Of a stretch of DNA of 64,000 nt, positions 25,943-35,274 are shown one piece after another. A model generated the notes under the pieces. The model had not been told where the DNA came from, searched no databases, and saw only the letters and a list, made by a program, of their open reading frames with translations. The DNA comes from Pseudoalteromonas rubra (GTDB lineage Bacteria > Pseudomonadota > Gammaproteobacteria > Enterobacterales > Alteromonadaceae): contig NZ_JXYA01000042.1 in the NCBI RefSeq assembly GCF_000967655.1, positions 1-64,000 of the forward strand, given 5' to 3'. Position numbers and translations under genes: made by a program. Each line of letters opens with the position of its first letter. Positions within the stretch are counted from its first letter, which is position 1.

Positions 25943-26950
25943 TTATTCCGACTTTTGCTCTCTGCCAAGCAGGGCCATCGCGGCTTCTTTGACGTCTTTT
26001 TGTTGATACAGCACCTGATAGATCTGCTCCGTGATCGGCATCTCGATGCCTGTGCGTTTTGCCAGTAAGTACACTTCTTTGGTATTGCGATACCCTTCCA
26101 CCACCTGACCTATGCTCTGCATCGCTTCTTCGACATTTTTGCCCTGGCCCAGTGCCAGACCAAAACGACGGTTGCGAGACTGATTGTCGGTACAAGTAAG
26201 GATCAGATCGCCAAGCCCCGCCATACCCATAAAGGTTTCAGAGCGTGCACCAAGCGACAATCCGAGTCGGCATAACTCCGCCAAGCCGCGGGTGATCAAG
26301 GCAGTTCTGGCATTCGCGCCAAAACCGAAACCATCGGACATACCTGCACCAATGGCAATCACATTCTTCACCGCACCGCCAAGCTGAATACCAATGAAGT
26401 CATCATTGCTGTAAACCCTGAACGAGCGGCCACAATGCAGCAACTTGGCCAGTTCAGCCCGAAATGCTTCGCAGCGAGACGACACTGAAATTGCCGTCGG
26501 TAACCCCGCGGCCATTTCTTTAGCAAAGGTCGGCCCGGACAACACGGCTAGTGGCACCTGCTCACCCAGTACGTCCAGCGCCACATCCTGAAGTAAACGA
26601 CCGGTATCCGGCTCCAGCCCTTTTGTCGCCCAGGCGACTTTTGTACCAGGCAGTAAATGAGGCTTAATGGCCGCCAGAGTCTGTGCGAACGCATGACTGG
26701 GCACCACCACTAACACCAACTTGCTGGCCTGAACGGCTTGAGTCAGGTCGGCTTCCAATTGCAGTGACTCAGGGAAGTCAATATCCGGTAAATAACGGGC
26801 ATTCTGACGCGAGCTGGCTAACTGCTCGATAGCAGCACTGTCGCGCCCCCAAAGAGTAACCTGATGACCGTTGCGGGCAAAACAAATAGCAAGGGCGGTG
26901 CCATACGACCCCGCCCCCAATACGGTCACAGCTGATTGTGCTGTATTCAT
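25943..26950 (-). CDS. gpsA: Glycerol-3-phosphate dehydrogenase [NAD(P)+]
   Basis: A 335-residue cytosolic enzyme reducing dihydroxyacetone phosphate to glycerol-3-phosphate for phospholipid synthesis. The N-terminal Rossmann loop is GAGSYGTALA; the catalytic lysine region is GGAVKNVIAIGAG, with LAGLGDLILTCT-type sequence (MAGLGDLILTCT) and SRNRRFG following. The ATG at 26950 is used; a GTG at 26953 adjoins the secB stop. It is the last gene of yibN-grxC-secB-gpsA, with only three bases after secB. Unlike E. coli, cysE does not follow. Confidence 0.95.
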   Translation of the reverse strand: MNTAQSAVTVLGAGSYGTALAICFARNGHQVTLWGRDSAAIEQLASSRQNARYLPDIDFPESLQLEADLTQAVQASKLVLVVVPSHAFAQTLAAIKPHLLPGTKVAWATKGLEPDTGRLLQDVALDVLGEQVPLAVLSGPTFAKEMAAGLPTAISVSSRCEAFRAELAKLLHCGRSFRVYSNDDFIGIQLGGAVKNVIAIGAGMSDGFGFGANARTALITRGLAELCRLGLSLGARSETFMGMAGLGDLILTCTDNQSRNRRFGLALGQGKNVEEAMQSIGQVVEGYRNTKEVYLLAKRTGIEMPITEQIYQVLYQQKDVKEAAMALLGREQKSE

Positions 26951-26953
26951 CAC

Positions 26954-27436
26954 TTATGCGTCAGCAGGTTGCTCTTGCGCGGCACGTTGCTGCATGTACT
27001 GAGCAAATAGCGCGTCAAAGTTAACCGGTGCCAGGTTCAGTTGTGGGAAAGTACCACGGTTAACCAGGCTAGCAACGGCTTCACGAGCGTATGGGAACAG
27101 AATGTTCGGGCAGAATGCACCTAACATGTGCGCCATTTGCAGCTCTTCCAGTTCACCGATTGAGAAAATACCCGCTTGCTGAATTTCGCACAGGAATGCG
27201 GTCTCTTCGCCTAATGACGCAGTCACAGTCAGTGCCAAAACAACTTCGTATACACCTTCGTCCAGCTTGGCAGAACGTGTATCCATGTCCAGCTTCACTT
27301 CAGGCGTCCACTCTTTTTGGAAGATAGCCGGAGAATTCGGCGTTTCGAAAGACACATCTTTGGTGTAGATGCGTTGAATGTTAAATTGTGGACCTTGTTG
27401 TTCTTCTGCAGCAGCTGCGTTGTTTTGCTCTGTCAT
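26954..27436 (-). CDS. secB: Protein-export chaperone SecB
   Basis: A 160-residue tetrameric cytosolic chaperone that keeps precursors unfolded and hands them to SecA. The family core is present: FNIQRIYTKDVSFETPNSP near the N-terminus, the ETAFLCEIQQAGIF strand, CPNILFPYAREAVASLVNRG and FPQLNLAPVNFDALF. Start at 27436 has AGGAAG upstream. It is embedded in the conserved yibN-grxC-secB-gpsA operon. Confidence 0.97.
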   Translation of the reverse strand: MTEQNNAAAAEEQQGPQFNIQRIYTKDVSFETPNSPAIFQKEWTPEVKLDMDTRSAKLDEGVYEVVLALTVTASLGEETAFLCEIQQAGIFSIGELEELQMAHMLGAFCPNILFPYAREAVASLVNRGTFPQLNLAPVNFDALFAQYMQQRAAQEQPADA

Positions 27437-27507
27437 TGTTCTTCCTAATTATTCGTCTTTATTTAATGTGGGGCAGCACTGCGGGCCCGTACCCGCAGTG
27501 CTAAAAA

Positions 27508-27762
27508 TTACTTCAGTAATGCGTCCAGCTTACCTTGCGCTTCAAGCGCCACCATGTCATCGCAACCGCCGATGTGCTGCTCTTTGATGAAGATCTGCGG
27601 CACCGTGTGGCCACCGTTGGCTTTGTTGATCATCTCTTCACGCAGCTCGGGTTGAGCGCCGATATCATACTCGGTATATGTGACACCTTTGCTATCCAAC
27701 AGCGCCTTAGCACGGTGACAGTAAGGACAATAATCCTTTGTATAAATAACAACTTGGTTCAT
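27508..27762 (-). CDS. grxC: Glutaredoxin 3
   Basis: An 84-residue dithiol glutaredoxin that reduces protein disulfides and mixed disulfides with glutathione. The active site is CPYC at residues 11-14 (YTKDYCPYCHRAK), followed by the TVPQIFI cis-proline strand and the GGCDDM glutathione-binding end. The full family length is kept. AGGAG precedes the ATG at 27762. It lies eight bases after yibN and 71 bp before secB. Confidence 0.96.
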   Translation of the reverse strand: MNQVVIYTKDYCPYCHRAKALLDSKGVTYTEYDIGAQPELREEMINKANGGHTVPQIFIKEQHIGGCDDMVALEAQGKLDALLK

Positions 27763-27770
27763 ATTTACTC

Positions 27771-28202
27771 CTATTTACCCGACGCGGTTGGCAGGCCTGC
27801 TGTTTGCCAGGCGCCAAAGCCACCCGACAAGACATATACTTGCTCAAAGCCGGCTTTATACATGTTGCTGGCAATGCCAGATGCGGTCATGCCAGTGTTA
27901 CACACCAGTATAATGGGCTTAGTTTTGAACTTTTCAAGTCCTGCAAAATCATTTTGTTTGGCTTTTTCCACATTCATGTGCTCACTGCCCGCAATGCGTG
28001 AGTTGTTAAACTCTTTTTGCGCGCGCATGTCAAACACCTGGCCACCCTGACGGTTTACCAAAATAGTCAGCTGCTGTGGATTGATCTGAAGGATCTTGGA
28101 AAACATGCCTTTTAACCAGCTTGAAACCAACATAGCCGCCAAAACCAGCCAGATAATGCTGAGAATGGGATTTCTACCTAAAAACTCGATGTATTGTTCC
28201 AT
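27771..28202 (-). CDS. yibN: Membrane-anchored rhodanese-like protein YibN
   Basis: A 143-residue protein with one N-terminal membrane segment (about 11-30, NPILSIIWLVLAAMLVSSWL) and a single rhodanese domain (about 40-140). The active-site loop has the cysteine in LVCNTGMTASG, the position that carries persulfide in sulfurtransferases. YibN in E. coli is the first gene of the same operon with grxC and secB; its reaction is not firmly known. It is divergent from gpmI across 262 bp. Confidence 0.92.
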   Translation of the reverse strand: MEQYIEFLGRNPILSIIWLVLAAMLVSSWLKGMFSKILQINPQQLTILVNRQGGQVFDMRAQKEFNNSRIAGSEHMNVEKAKQNDFAGLEKFKTKPIILVCNTGMTASGIASNMYKAGFEQVYVLSGGFGAWQTAGLPTASGK

Positions 28203-28464
28203 ATTGTCTTTACCAACCAGGAAAATGAAATTGCTCGCGAGTATACTTTCTTACGGGCGCTGGTACAAACATCTGTGATGTAATGTCTCCCCAGCAAGGC
28301 ATAGCACGCGCTCGCTCACAGCAAGCCATGTAGCTCAGCTTAGCGTCCCCCGTGGCTGATATGAATTTTAAAGTGGTTGAGGATAAATCACGCCCAGAGG
28401 GCTGAATATTCATATAAAACAAGGTATCCTATGGCCAGATTTCGTGCACGTTTCAGGAGCCCAA

Positions 28465-30009
28465 ATGACTGCAAAGAAAAAACCTCTGGTATTAATGATC
28501 CTAGATGGCTGGGGATACCGCGAAGACGCTGACAGCAATGCAATTCTGGCGGCCAACACCCCGGTATTGGATGAACTTTGGCAAACGCGTCCACGTACGC
28601 TGATCTCTGGTTCAGGTTTAGATGTAGGACTACCGGACGGTCAGATGGGTAACTCTGAAGTCGGCCACGTCAACCTTGGTGCTGGCCGTATTGTTTATCA
28701 AGACTTTACACGTATTACCAAAGCCATTGATGACGGTGAGTTTGAGCACAACCCGGCACTGGTTGAGAACATCGACAAAGCCGTAGCCGCTGGTAAAGCC
28801 GTCCACCTGATGGGACTGTTGAGCCCAGGTGGTGTACACAGCCATGAAGACCATATTGTTGCAGCCATTGAGCTTGCCGCCAAGCGCGGTGCCAAAGCAG
28901 TTTACTTCCACGCCTTCCTCGATGGTCGTGACACACCACCACGCAGTGCTCAGGCTTCAATTGAACGTATTGAAGCAAAGTTCGCAGAACTCAAGTGTGG
29001 CCGCCTGGCGTCAATCGTCGGTCGTTACTTCGCGATGGACCGTGATAACCGCTGGGAGCGCGTAGAAGCGGCTTACAACCTGATGGTTTGCGGTCAGGCT
29101 GAATATCGTTATGCTGATGGGGTCAGTGCCCTGAATGCAGCGTATGAGCGCGACGAAAACGATGAATTTGTGAAGGCCACCGTGATTGCCGCCCAAGCGC
29201 AGGAAGCAGCCACCATTAATGATGGCGATACGCTGATCTTCCTCAACTTCCGTGCTGACCGCGCCCGCCAGATGACCCGCGCGTTTGTGGATACCGACTT
29301 TAACGGTTTCAGCAAACAAAAAGCTCCGGCGTTAAGTGGTTTTGTGATGATGACGGAATACGCGGCCGATATTAACGCGCCCATCGCCTTTGCCCCGGAA
29401 AAACTCACCAATGTACTGGGCGAATGGCTGGCAAAACACAACAAAACGCAGCTGCGTATTTCCGAGACCGAAAAGTACGCCCATGTGACCTTCTTCTTCA
29501 GCGGTGGTCGTGAAGAACTGTTCGACGGCGAAAAACGCGAACTGATCCCGTCGCCTCAGGTCGCCACGTACGACCTGCAGCCTGAAATGAACTCTGCCCT
29601 GCTGACCGATAAGCTGGTCGAAGCCATTCACAGTGGTGAGCACGATGTGATCATCTGTAACTATCCAAATGGCGACATGGTTGGCCACTCTGGGGTGTTT
29701 GAGGCCGCCGTGAAAGCCTGTGAAGCCGTTGATGCCTGTATTGGCCGTGTTGTAGCTGCACTGGAAGAAGTCGGCGGCGAAGCCCTGATCACTGCAGATC
29801 ACGGTAACGCAGAGCAGATGGTCAACAACAAAACCGGTCAGGCCCATACTGCGCATACCAGCGAGCCGGTGCCGTTCATCTATGTTGGCCGCGATGCTGA
29901 GCCACAAACGGGTAAAACGCTGAGCGATGTCGCCCCGACCATGTTGCACCTGCTGGGTATGCCACAACCCGAGGAAATGACTGGCTCACCTGTCATGCGG
30001 CTGAAGTAA
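28465..30009 (+). CDS. gpmI: 2,3-bisphosphoglycerate-independent phosphoglycerate mutase
   Basis: A 514-residue manganese enzyme interconverting 3- and 2-phosphoglycerate in glycolysis. The phosphatase domain shows LMILDGWGYRED and the phosphoserine site MGNSEVGHVNLGAGR; the transferase insert and the closing metal site (ITADHGNAEQM, HTAHTSEPVPFI) are present. The start at 28465 is chosen for AGGAG six bases upstream and the family start KPLVLMILDGWG. It heads the operon gpmI-envC-ctp-yibQ, with three bases to envC. Confidence 0.96.
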   Translation: MTAKKKPLVLMILDGWGYREDADSNAILAANTPVLDELWQTRPRTLISGSGLDVGLPDGQMGNSEVGHVNLGAGRIVYQDFTRITKAIDDGEFEHNPALVENIDKAVAAGKAVHLMGLLSPGGVHSHEDHIVAAIELAAKRGAKAVYFHAFLDGRDTPPRSAQASIERIEAKFAELKCGRLASIVGRYFAMDRDNRWERVEAAYNLMVCGQAEYRYADGVSALNAAYERDENDEFVKATVIAAQAQEAATINDGDTLIFLNFRADRARQMTRAFVDTDFNGFSKQKAPALSGFVMMTEYAADINAPIAFAPEKLTNVLGEWLAKHNKTQLRISETEKYAHVTFFFSGGREELFDGEKRELIPSPQVATYDLQPEMNSALLTDKLVEAIHSGEHDVIICNYPNGDMVGHSGVFEAAVKACEAVDACIGRVVAALEEVGGEALITADHGNAEQMVNNKTGQAHTAHTSEPVPFIYVGRDAEPQTGKTLSDVAPTMLHLLGMPQPEEMTGSPVMRLK

Positions 30010-30012
30010 TCT

Positions 30013-31152
30013 ATGCGCCGTACGCTTGCTGTACTCTCGGTCTGTTTGTTGCTGCCCTTCACCGGGCAGACAAACGAAACCCGCACCAAAGCCGATCTGG
30101 CGGCGGTGCAGGCCGAGCTAAAAAAGAGCCAGGCCGCTTATCAGCAACAACAGGCCAGCTTTAGTGCGCTACAGAGCACCCTGCAATCCTTTGAGCTGGA
30201 AATTGCCAAAAGTGCGAAAGCACTGGCACTGACCGAACAAGGGATCAGCGAAAACAAACAGCAGCAATACACGCTGCAACGCGAAGCCAAGCAGCTCGAG
30301 CAGCAAAAAAAACGCCTCCAGCGCCTGCTTGCTGCGCAACTTAAAAGTGCCTATGTCACGGGCAGTCACGATTATTCCAAGATGCTGCTGAACCAACAGC
30401 ATGCTGCGGCGCTGGAACGCACCATCAGCTACTATGACTACTTTAACCAGGCCCGCATTGCTCAGCTTGAAGCGCTTAAGACTGTATTTGCCAAACTTGC
30501 GGAAAACAGTGCACAGCTGGAGCGTAAAAAGAAGCAACTACAAGCGTTACAAGGTCAGCAAAAAGCCCGTCAGGACGAATTGCTGCTGGCGCAAAACGCA
30601 CGCAAGACCCACCTGGCAAAGCTCAACGATAAACTCAGTCAGGCCAAAGCCGCGATTGCCTATCTGGAAGAAAACGAGCAAACCTTAATTTCGACCCTGG
30701 AGTCCTTAGCCGCCGAGCAGGCCGCCAGCCCCGAGCAATATGTGGCACAACTGCAAGGGCTGCAAAGATTAAAGGGCAAGCTTGCCTGGCCGCTGGATGG
30801 CCGCCTGAAACACAAATTTGGTCAGCGTAAGCACGTTGGCATGAACTGGAAAGGCGTGGTGATCCGAGGTAGCAATGGCACACCGGTCAACAGTGTGGCG
30901 CCGGGTCAGGTGGTCTATGCCGACTGGTTGAACGGTTTTGGCTGGGTCATCGTATTAGATCACGGGGAGGGCTTTATGAGCCTGTATGGTCATGCCCAGA
31001 CCCTGCTTAAAGATGTGGGCGATCAGGTGATGCCGGGCGAACCCATTGCCCTGGTAGGACAAAGCGGCGGACAAACCGATCCTGGTCTATACTTCGAAAT
31101 ACGGCATAAGGGAAGCGCTGTTGATCCAGTAAAATGGTGCAGATCCAGTTAA
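30013..31152 (+). CDS. envC: Murein hydrolase activator EnvC
   Basis: A 379-residue periplasmic protein that activates amidases AmiA/AmiB at the division septum. A signal peptide (about 1-20) is followed by a long coiled coil (about 25-245) with many Gln and Lys residues, then a LytM (M23) domain. The LytM metal ligands are incomplete: the first motif reads KHVGMNWKG with no aspartate, as in E. coli EnvC, so it is an activator and not a peptidase. It sits between gpmI and a Ctp protease, as in other gammaproteobacteria. Confidence 0.92.
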   Translation: MRRTLAVLSVCLLLPFTGQTNETRTKADLAAVQAELKKSQAAYQQQQASFSALQSTLQSFELEIAKSAKALALTEQGISENKQQQYTLQREAKQLEQQKKRLQRLLAAQLKSAYVTGSHDYSKMLLNQQHAAALERTISYYDYFNQARIAQLEALKTVFAKLAENSAQLERKKKQLQALQGQQKARQDELLLAQNARKTHLAKLNDKLSQAKAAIAYLEENEQTLISTLESLAAEQAASPEQYVAQLQGLQRLKGKLAWPLDGRLKHKFGQRKHVGMNWKGVVIRGSNGTPVNSVAPGQVVYADWLNGFGWVIVLDHGEGFMSLYGHAQTLLKDVGDQVMPGEPIALVGQSGGQTDPGLYFEIRHKGSAVDPVKWCRSS

Positions 31153-31190
31153 CTGACTAACCGATGCTGCCCCCCAGTGAGGAGCAGCAT

Positions 31191-32411
31191 ATGATGACTC
31201 CATGTGTTCAACCTATTAAAGACCGCCTGTGGCACTGGCTATTTTTATTTGGCCTAGTGCTCAGTCTAGTGTGTCTGCCACTGAGTGCCAGACAGCTTTC
31301 CAGCGAGCAAATCGATGAGATCCTCTACCATATTCATACCTATTACGTGGAAGATCTGCCACTGAGCCATGTCAGGAAAGACAACTTTGGCGAGTTACTC
31401 ACTCAGCTTGATGACTATTCAAAGTACCTGGACGAACATGAGCTGGAAGCCCTGTTCAGCGCCGCCAATGGCCGCTACACCGGACTGGGTATTGAAGTCG
31501 AAGAAGTTGAGGATGGCGTGGTCATTGTTGATACTTTGCCAGGCTCTCCGGCGGAAGCAGCCGGTATCGAAGGCGGTGATAAACTGGTCGCCATCAATAC
31601 CCATGATGTAAAAAGAAAGACCATTGCAGAAGTGTCTAAACTGCTACGTGAAGCCCAGTTCTCGACCATTCAGCTGACCGTTGAGCGTGCTAATGCGGAA
31701 GTGACCCTTGCCCTCAGACGGCAGCAAATCACGCTGCGCAGTGTTTCCAGCCAGCTCTTGCCCGGCGGGATAGGTTACGTGCTGCTGAGCAGCTTCAACA
31801 ATCACAGTTATCACGACATTGCCCGCCATATCAGCATGCTCAACAGCCATTTGGGCCAGCCACTTAAAGGACTGATCATTGATTTAAGAGACAACCCGGG
31901 CGGCACACTCAACAGTGCGGTGGCTATCTCAGATCTGTTTCTTCAGGGCGGCACCATAGTGTCCACCCGCGGCCGCTTTTATGATGCCAATCAACGCTTT
32001 TTTGCCGCCCAGGGCGATATACTCAACGGCGCGCCCATGCTGGTACTGATCAATGAGCAATCCGCATCGGCAGCCGAAATCCTGGCAGGCGCACTGCAAG
32101 ACAACAGTCGTGCGCTGATCCTCGGCAACCGCTCCTATGGCAAGGGCTCTGTGCAATCGCTCATCCCTATAGGCAACGGCACCACGGCACTTAAACTGAC
32201 CACCGCTCGCTACTTTACCCCCTCGGGGCAGTCCATTGAAGGAACCGGGATCCAGCCCGATGTGGTTTTTAGTAAACAAGTGCTTTTAGAACTGGATAAA
32301 GACGCTATAATGGCTGGTGAAAAAAAGGTCAGAAAAACCTTTATTGCCAACCTAGATAAACATTGGCAAAAAGCGGAAAAGCTATTACAAAATCATAATT
32401 TACAACAATAA
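31191..32411 (+). CDS. S41 C-terminal processing peptidase
   Basis: A 406-residue periplasmic serine protease of the Ctp family. A signal/anchor segment (about 14-35) leads to a PDZ domain (about 75-155, GLGIEVEEVEDGVVIVDTL) and the S41 core. The catalytic serine lies in NEQSASAAEILAGAL and the lysine in NRSYGKGSVQS, forming the Ser-Lys dyad. The start at 31191 is preferred because GGAG stands six bases upstream; the frame is open from 31164. Ctp proteases in this gene position process or degrade cell-wall enzymes, which suits the envC context. Confidence 0.93.
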   Translation: MMTPCVQPIKDRLWHWLFLFGLVLSLVCLPLSARQLSSEQIDEILYHIHTYYVEDLPLSHVRKDNFGELLTQLDDYSKYLDEHELEALFSAANGRYTGLGIEVEEVEDGVVIVDTLPGSPAEAAGIEGGDKLVAINTHDVKRKTIAEVSKLLREAQFSTIQLTVERANAEVTLALRRQQITLRSVSSQLLPGGIGYVLLSSFNNHSYHDIARHISMLNSHLGQPLKGLIIDLRDNPGGTLNSAVAISDLFLQGGTIVSTRGRFYDANQRFFAAQGDILNGAPMLVLINEQSASAAEILAGALQDNSRALILGNRSYGKGSVQSLIPIGNGTTALKLTTARYFTPSGQSIEGTGIQPDVVFSKQVLLELDKDAIMAGEKKVRKTFIANLDKHWQKAEKLLQNHNLQQ

Positions 32412-32420
32412 TTCAGGATA

Positions 32421-33182
32421 GTGCGCTTACTTATAACGAGCTTTTTGGTGCTTTTTCTCTGCGCGGCACCAAGCTATGGCAACCAGGTTGCCATCGTCAT
32501 CGATGACATTGGATATCACGAACGTGACTTAGAACTGCTGGATTTGCCCGGCCAACTTAGCTACGCCATTTTACCCCATACCCCTTTTTCGCAGCGCTTT
32601 GCCTATCAGGCGAGCCACAAACGCCGCGAATTACTGTTACACATTCCCATGCAAGCCCTCGAAGACAAAACGTTGGGGCCAGGCGGCCTGACGCTGGATA
32701 TGCGTAAATGGCAGCTGCAAACCACCCTGGGACACGCACTGGCCACCCTGCCTCAGGTAAAGGGAGTCAACAATCATATGGGCTCGGCATTGACCCAATA
32801 CATTGAGCCGATGAAATGGACTATGGAGCTGCTGAAAAAACGCGGGCTGTACTTTCTTGATAGCCGCACCACCGAGCTCAGCCAGGCTCAGCATGTGGCA
32901 AACCTGTATGGCGTTGCCAACGTCGCCCGCCATGTGTTTTTAGACAATCAAACCCATCCGGATGCGCTGCGCAAGCAGTTTGATCAGCTTAAAGCTTTGG
33001 CCCATCAGCAGGGCTATGCCATCGGGATAGCACACCCCTACCCACAAACCCGGGCGTTTCTTGCCACGGCACTGAGCGAGCTGGCCAGCGAAGGCATTGA
33101 ACTGGTTCCGCTGTCACAGCTGGTTGAACACAAGTACATCCAATTAGCAGCCGTCAAGCACACATCCCAAACCTCGGAATAA
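32421..33182 (+). CDS. yibQ: Divergent polysaccharide deacetylase YibQ
   Basis: A 253-residue periplasmic protein of the divergent polysaccharide deacetylase family, with a signal peptide (about 1-20) and a GTG start at 32421 behind AGGA. The core shows VAIVIDDIGY, YAILPHTPFS, LLHIPMQ and GVNNHMGSALT. The conserved family is found behind envC in many gammaproteobacteria; its substrate is unknown, peptidoglycan or related polymers being likely. Its TAA stop uses the first base of the downstream MITE-like element. Confidence 0.9.
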   Translation: MRLLITSFLVLFLCAAPSYGNQVAIVIDDIGYHERDLELLDLPGQLSYAILPHTPFSQRFAYQASHKRRELLLHIPMQALEDKTLGPGGLTLDMRKWQLQTTLGHALATLPQVKGVNNHMGSALTQYIEPMKWTMELLKKRGLYFLDSRTTELSQAQHVANLYGVANVARHVFLDNQTHPDALRKQFDQLKALAHQQGYAIGIAHPYPQTRAFLATALSELASEGIELVPLSQLVEHKYIQLAAVKHTSQTSE

Positions 33183-33343
33183 TACCAATTTCACTTAATA
33201 CCTGTTCAATTTGAAGGAGCAAATGTGACGCTAACGGTGTTAAAAATTTCTTATTTAGAACGACTAAACATCAAAATTTTTGCCTAGTTATCGACCCTAT
33301 TTTCTCGCCTCAAAATAGAACCCTTAATTAAGCAAATTGGTAT
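33182..33343. mobile_element. MITE-like element with ATACCAATTT inverted ends
   Basis: A 162-bp AT-rich stretch is bounded by perfect 10-bp inverted repeats (ATACCAATTT at 33182-33191, AAATTGGTAT at 33334-33343), continued inward by imperfect CTTAAT/ATTAAG. It has no coding capacity and fills the gap between yibQ and the CBS gene. I recall similar ATACCAATTT-ended intergenic repeats in Pseudoalteromonas and relatives. A target duplication is not clear. Confidence 0.6.
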
Positions 33344-33435
33344 AAAATCAGCCAAAATTGATCTGGCACCACTCATGTGCCGCCTGCGTCGGCTAGACTT
33401 AATACAGATTTCATGTTCGTTTTAAGGAAGTGCTT

Positions 33436-33855
33436 ATGTTAACCACAGTTGCCGATTTAATGACCCCAGATCCACTGGCAGTCAGTAAAACCAATAACCT
33501 CAACGATGCGCATAACCTGATGCGCGAAAAGAACATTCGCCATATTCCCGTGATTGACGACGATGGCATGCTGGTTGGTATGCTGACACAAAAGATCATG
33601 ATTGCGAAAGTGATGGGGATCATTGCCACCTATGGCACCAACGCACTGGAACGCAAAGAAAAACAACAAAAGGTTGCCGAAGTGATGGCCACCGACTTTG
33701 CCAGTGTACGGCCACACCAGAGCCTGCAAGAAGTGGTACGCTTTTTTGTTGATAACCGCCATGGCTGTATGCCGGTCACAGACGAGGATGGCAAGTTGCT
33801 GGGCATTCTGACCTCTTCAGACTTTGTTCGTCTGGCCGCGGCCTTACTGTCATAA
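33436..33855 (+). CDS. Two-CBS-domain protein
   Basis: A 139-residue cytosolic protein made of a CBS pair (about 1-60 and 75-135): VADLMTPDPLAVS...IRHIPVIDDDGMLVG and VAEVMATDFASVR...GCMPVTDEDGKLLG. CBS pairs usually bind adenosine nucleotides and regulate attached or partner proteins; here nothing else is attached. The start at 33436 has AAGGAA upstream; the GTG at 33430 is less likely. It has its own terminator. Ligand and partner are unknown. Confidence 0.85.
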   Translation: MLTTVADLMTPDPLAVSKTNNLNDAHNLMREKNIRHIPVIDDDGMLVGMLTQKIMIAKVMGIIATYGTNALERKEKQQKVAEVMATDFASVRPHQSLQEVVRFFVDNRHGCMPVTDEDGKLLGILTSSDFVRLAAALLS

Positions 33856-33879
33856 AAAAGCCCCGTGGCGGGGCTTTTT
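33855..33879. terminator. Bidirectional terminator, CBS gene / pepB
   Basis: A perfect stem (AAAAAGCCCC / GGGGCTTTTT around GTGGC) begins at the last base of the CBS gene stop codon. It lies between convergent genes and has T runs in both directions. Confidence 0.92.
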
Positions 33880-33897
33880 CATAGCGCTAACTGGCTA

Positions 33898-35193
33898 TCA
33901 GGCTTTCGCTTGCAGTGTGCGCGCAACGGTACGCATACCTAAGGTTGTTGCACCCGCAGCCCACTGAGAGCCGGCATTGTTCTGGAACGAGGCCGCCAGG
34001 TCGATGTGCACCCAGCCTTGCCCTTCGTTTGGTACAAAGCGAGACAAGAAACCAGCCGCATTCGAAGCACCACCATAACCGCCGCCTTTTTGTGCACGGC
34101 TGTTCGCGGTGTCCGCATAGGCAGATGGACAGTTGTTCTGATGCCATTTTTCCAGTGGCAACGGCCAGGCCGCTTCAAACTCTTCCTGCGCATATTGCTG
34201 CACATCACCGACCAGCTCTTTGTCCAGACCGAACAAGGCATTGTATTCCTGGCCTACCGCCATCAATGCCGCGCCAGTCAGGGTTGCCGCATCAATGATC
34301 AAAGGCGCGCCGGTTTCGCCAGCCGCCATCAGACCATCGGCCAGAACCAGACGCCCTTCAGCATCAGTATTGACGATTTCAACCGTTGTACCGTTTTTAT
34401 AGGTCAGGATGTCCCCCAACTTGTACGCATGACCTGAGATCAGGTTTTCAGCACAACACAGGCACAGTTTAATGCGCTTGTCGATGCCACGCTGAATGGC
34501 GATCGCCAGACCCGCAGTGACCGTCGCGGCACCGCCCATGTCGCATTTCATGGTCAACATGCCTTCGCTTGGCTTGATTGAGTAACCACCCGAGTCAAAG
34601 GTGATCCCTTTACCAACCAGCGCAGCCGCAACCGGAGCGTCTTCATCGCCGGTTGGGTTGAAATCCAGTTCCAGTAACACAGGCGGGCGCTCACTGCCAC
34701 GACCCACTTCATGGATCCCAATCCACTGATGCTCAAGCAGCGCTTTGCCTTTGATGATTTGATAGCTCACATTCTCTGGTGCCAGAGATTGAATAAACTC
34801 AGCCGCTTTACCGGCCAGGCTTTCCGGATAAATGTCTTCTGCCGTGCCATTGATCATCTGGCGCGTCCAGATAGCAGCCGTTTTCAACGCTTGTAACTCA
34901 GCCAGGTCAGACTGGGCATTGTCACAGAAAGTCACGCCATCTAGCAGCTTCGGGCTGACAAAGCCCTGATAAAATGCCCACTGAGATTCAGTGCACCAGG
35001 CATCCCCTTGCAGCTCAACCGCCAGGATCCCTTGCTGTGCCACACTACGGCCTGCTTTTTGAATGGTCTTCAGTGTCTCCTGCTCACTCAGGTGTACCAG
35101 TGCACCGTCCTGATCGTAGGATATAGTCGCATTGCCGCCCCAGTGTGCCGCCGGGGCCTGATCCGTCAGTCGAACAATAAATTTATCAGCCAT
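33898..35193 (-). CDS. pepB: Aminopeptidase PepB (M17)
   Basis: A 431-residue cytosolic two-metal aminopeptidase of the leucyl aminopeptidase family. The C-terminal catalytic domain has the ligand segments GKGITFDSGGYSIK and NTDAEGRLVLADGL. Stretches such as HTVGRGSERSPVLL-like IHEVGRGSERPPVLL and CCAENLISG follow E. coli PepB, not PepA. The start at 35193 (MADKFIVRLTD) fits PepB; the frame is open to 35286 but would overlap sfsA. It is divergent from sfsA. Confidence 0.94.
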   Translation of the reverse strand: MADKFIVRLTDQAPAAHWGGNATISYDQDGALVHLSEQETLKTIQKAGRSVAQQGILAVELQGDAWCTESQWAFYQGFVSPKLLDGVTFCDNAQSDLAELQALKTAAIWTRQMINGTAEDIYPESLAGKAAEFIQSLAPENVSYQIIKGKALLEHQWIGIHEVGRGSERPPVLLELDFNPTGDEDAPVAAALVGKGITFDSGGYSIKPSEGMLTMKCDMGGAATVTAGLAIAIQRGIDKRIKLCLCCAENLISGHAYKLGDILTYKNGTTVEIVNTDAEGRLVLADGLMAAGETGAPLIIDAATLTGAALMAVGQEYNALFGLDKELVGDVQQYAQEEFEAAWPLPLEKWHQNNCPSAYADTANSRAQKGGGYGGASNAAGFLSRFVPNEGQGWVHIDLAASFQNNAGSQWAAGATTLGMRTVARTLQAKA

Positions 35194-35274
35194 ATATGAT
35201 TTCACTCTTGCGCTTATTAGTAATTTGCAGTGTACACTAGCGAGCAAAATGCCCCAAATGAATGCGATTAATCT

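Noticed and set aside
26089..26195. Plus- and minus-strand alternative ORFs inside gpsA
   Set aside because: Other-frame reading of a conserved gene, no independent evidence.
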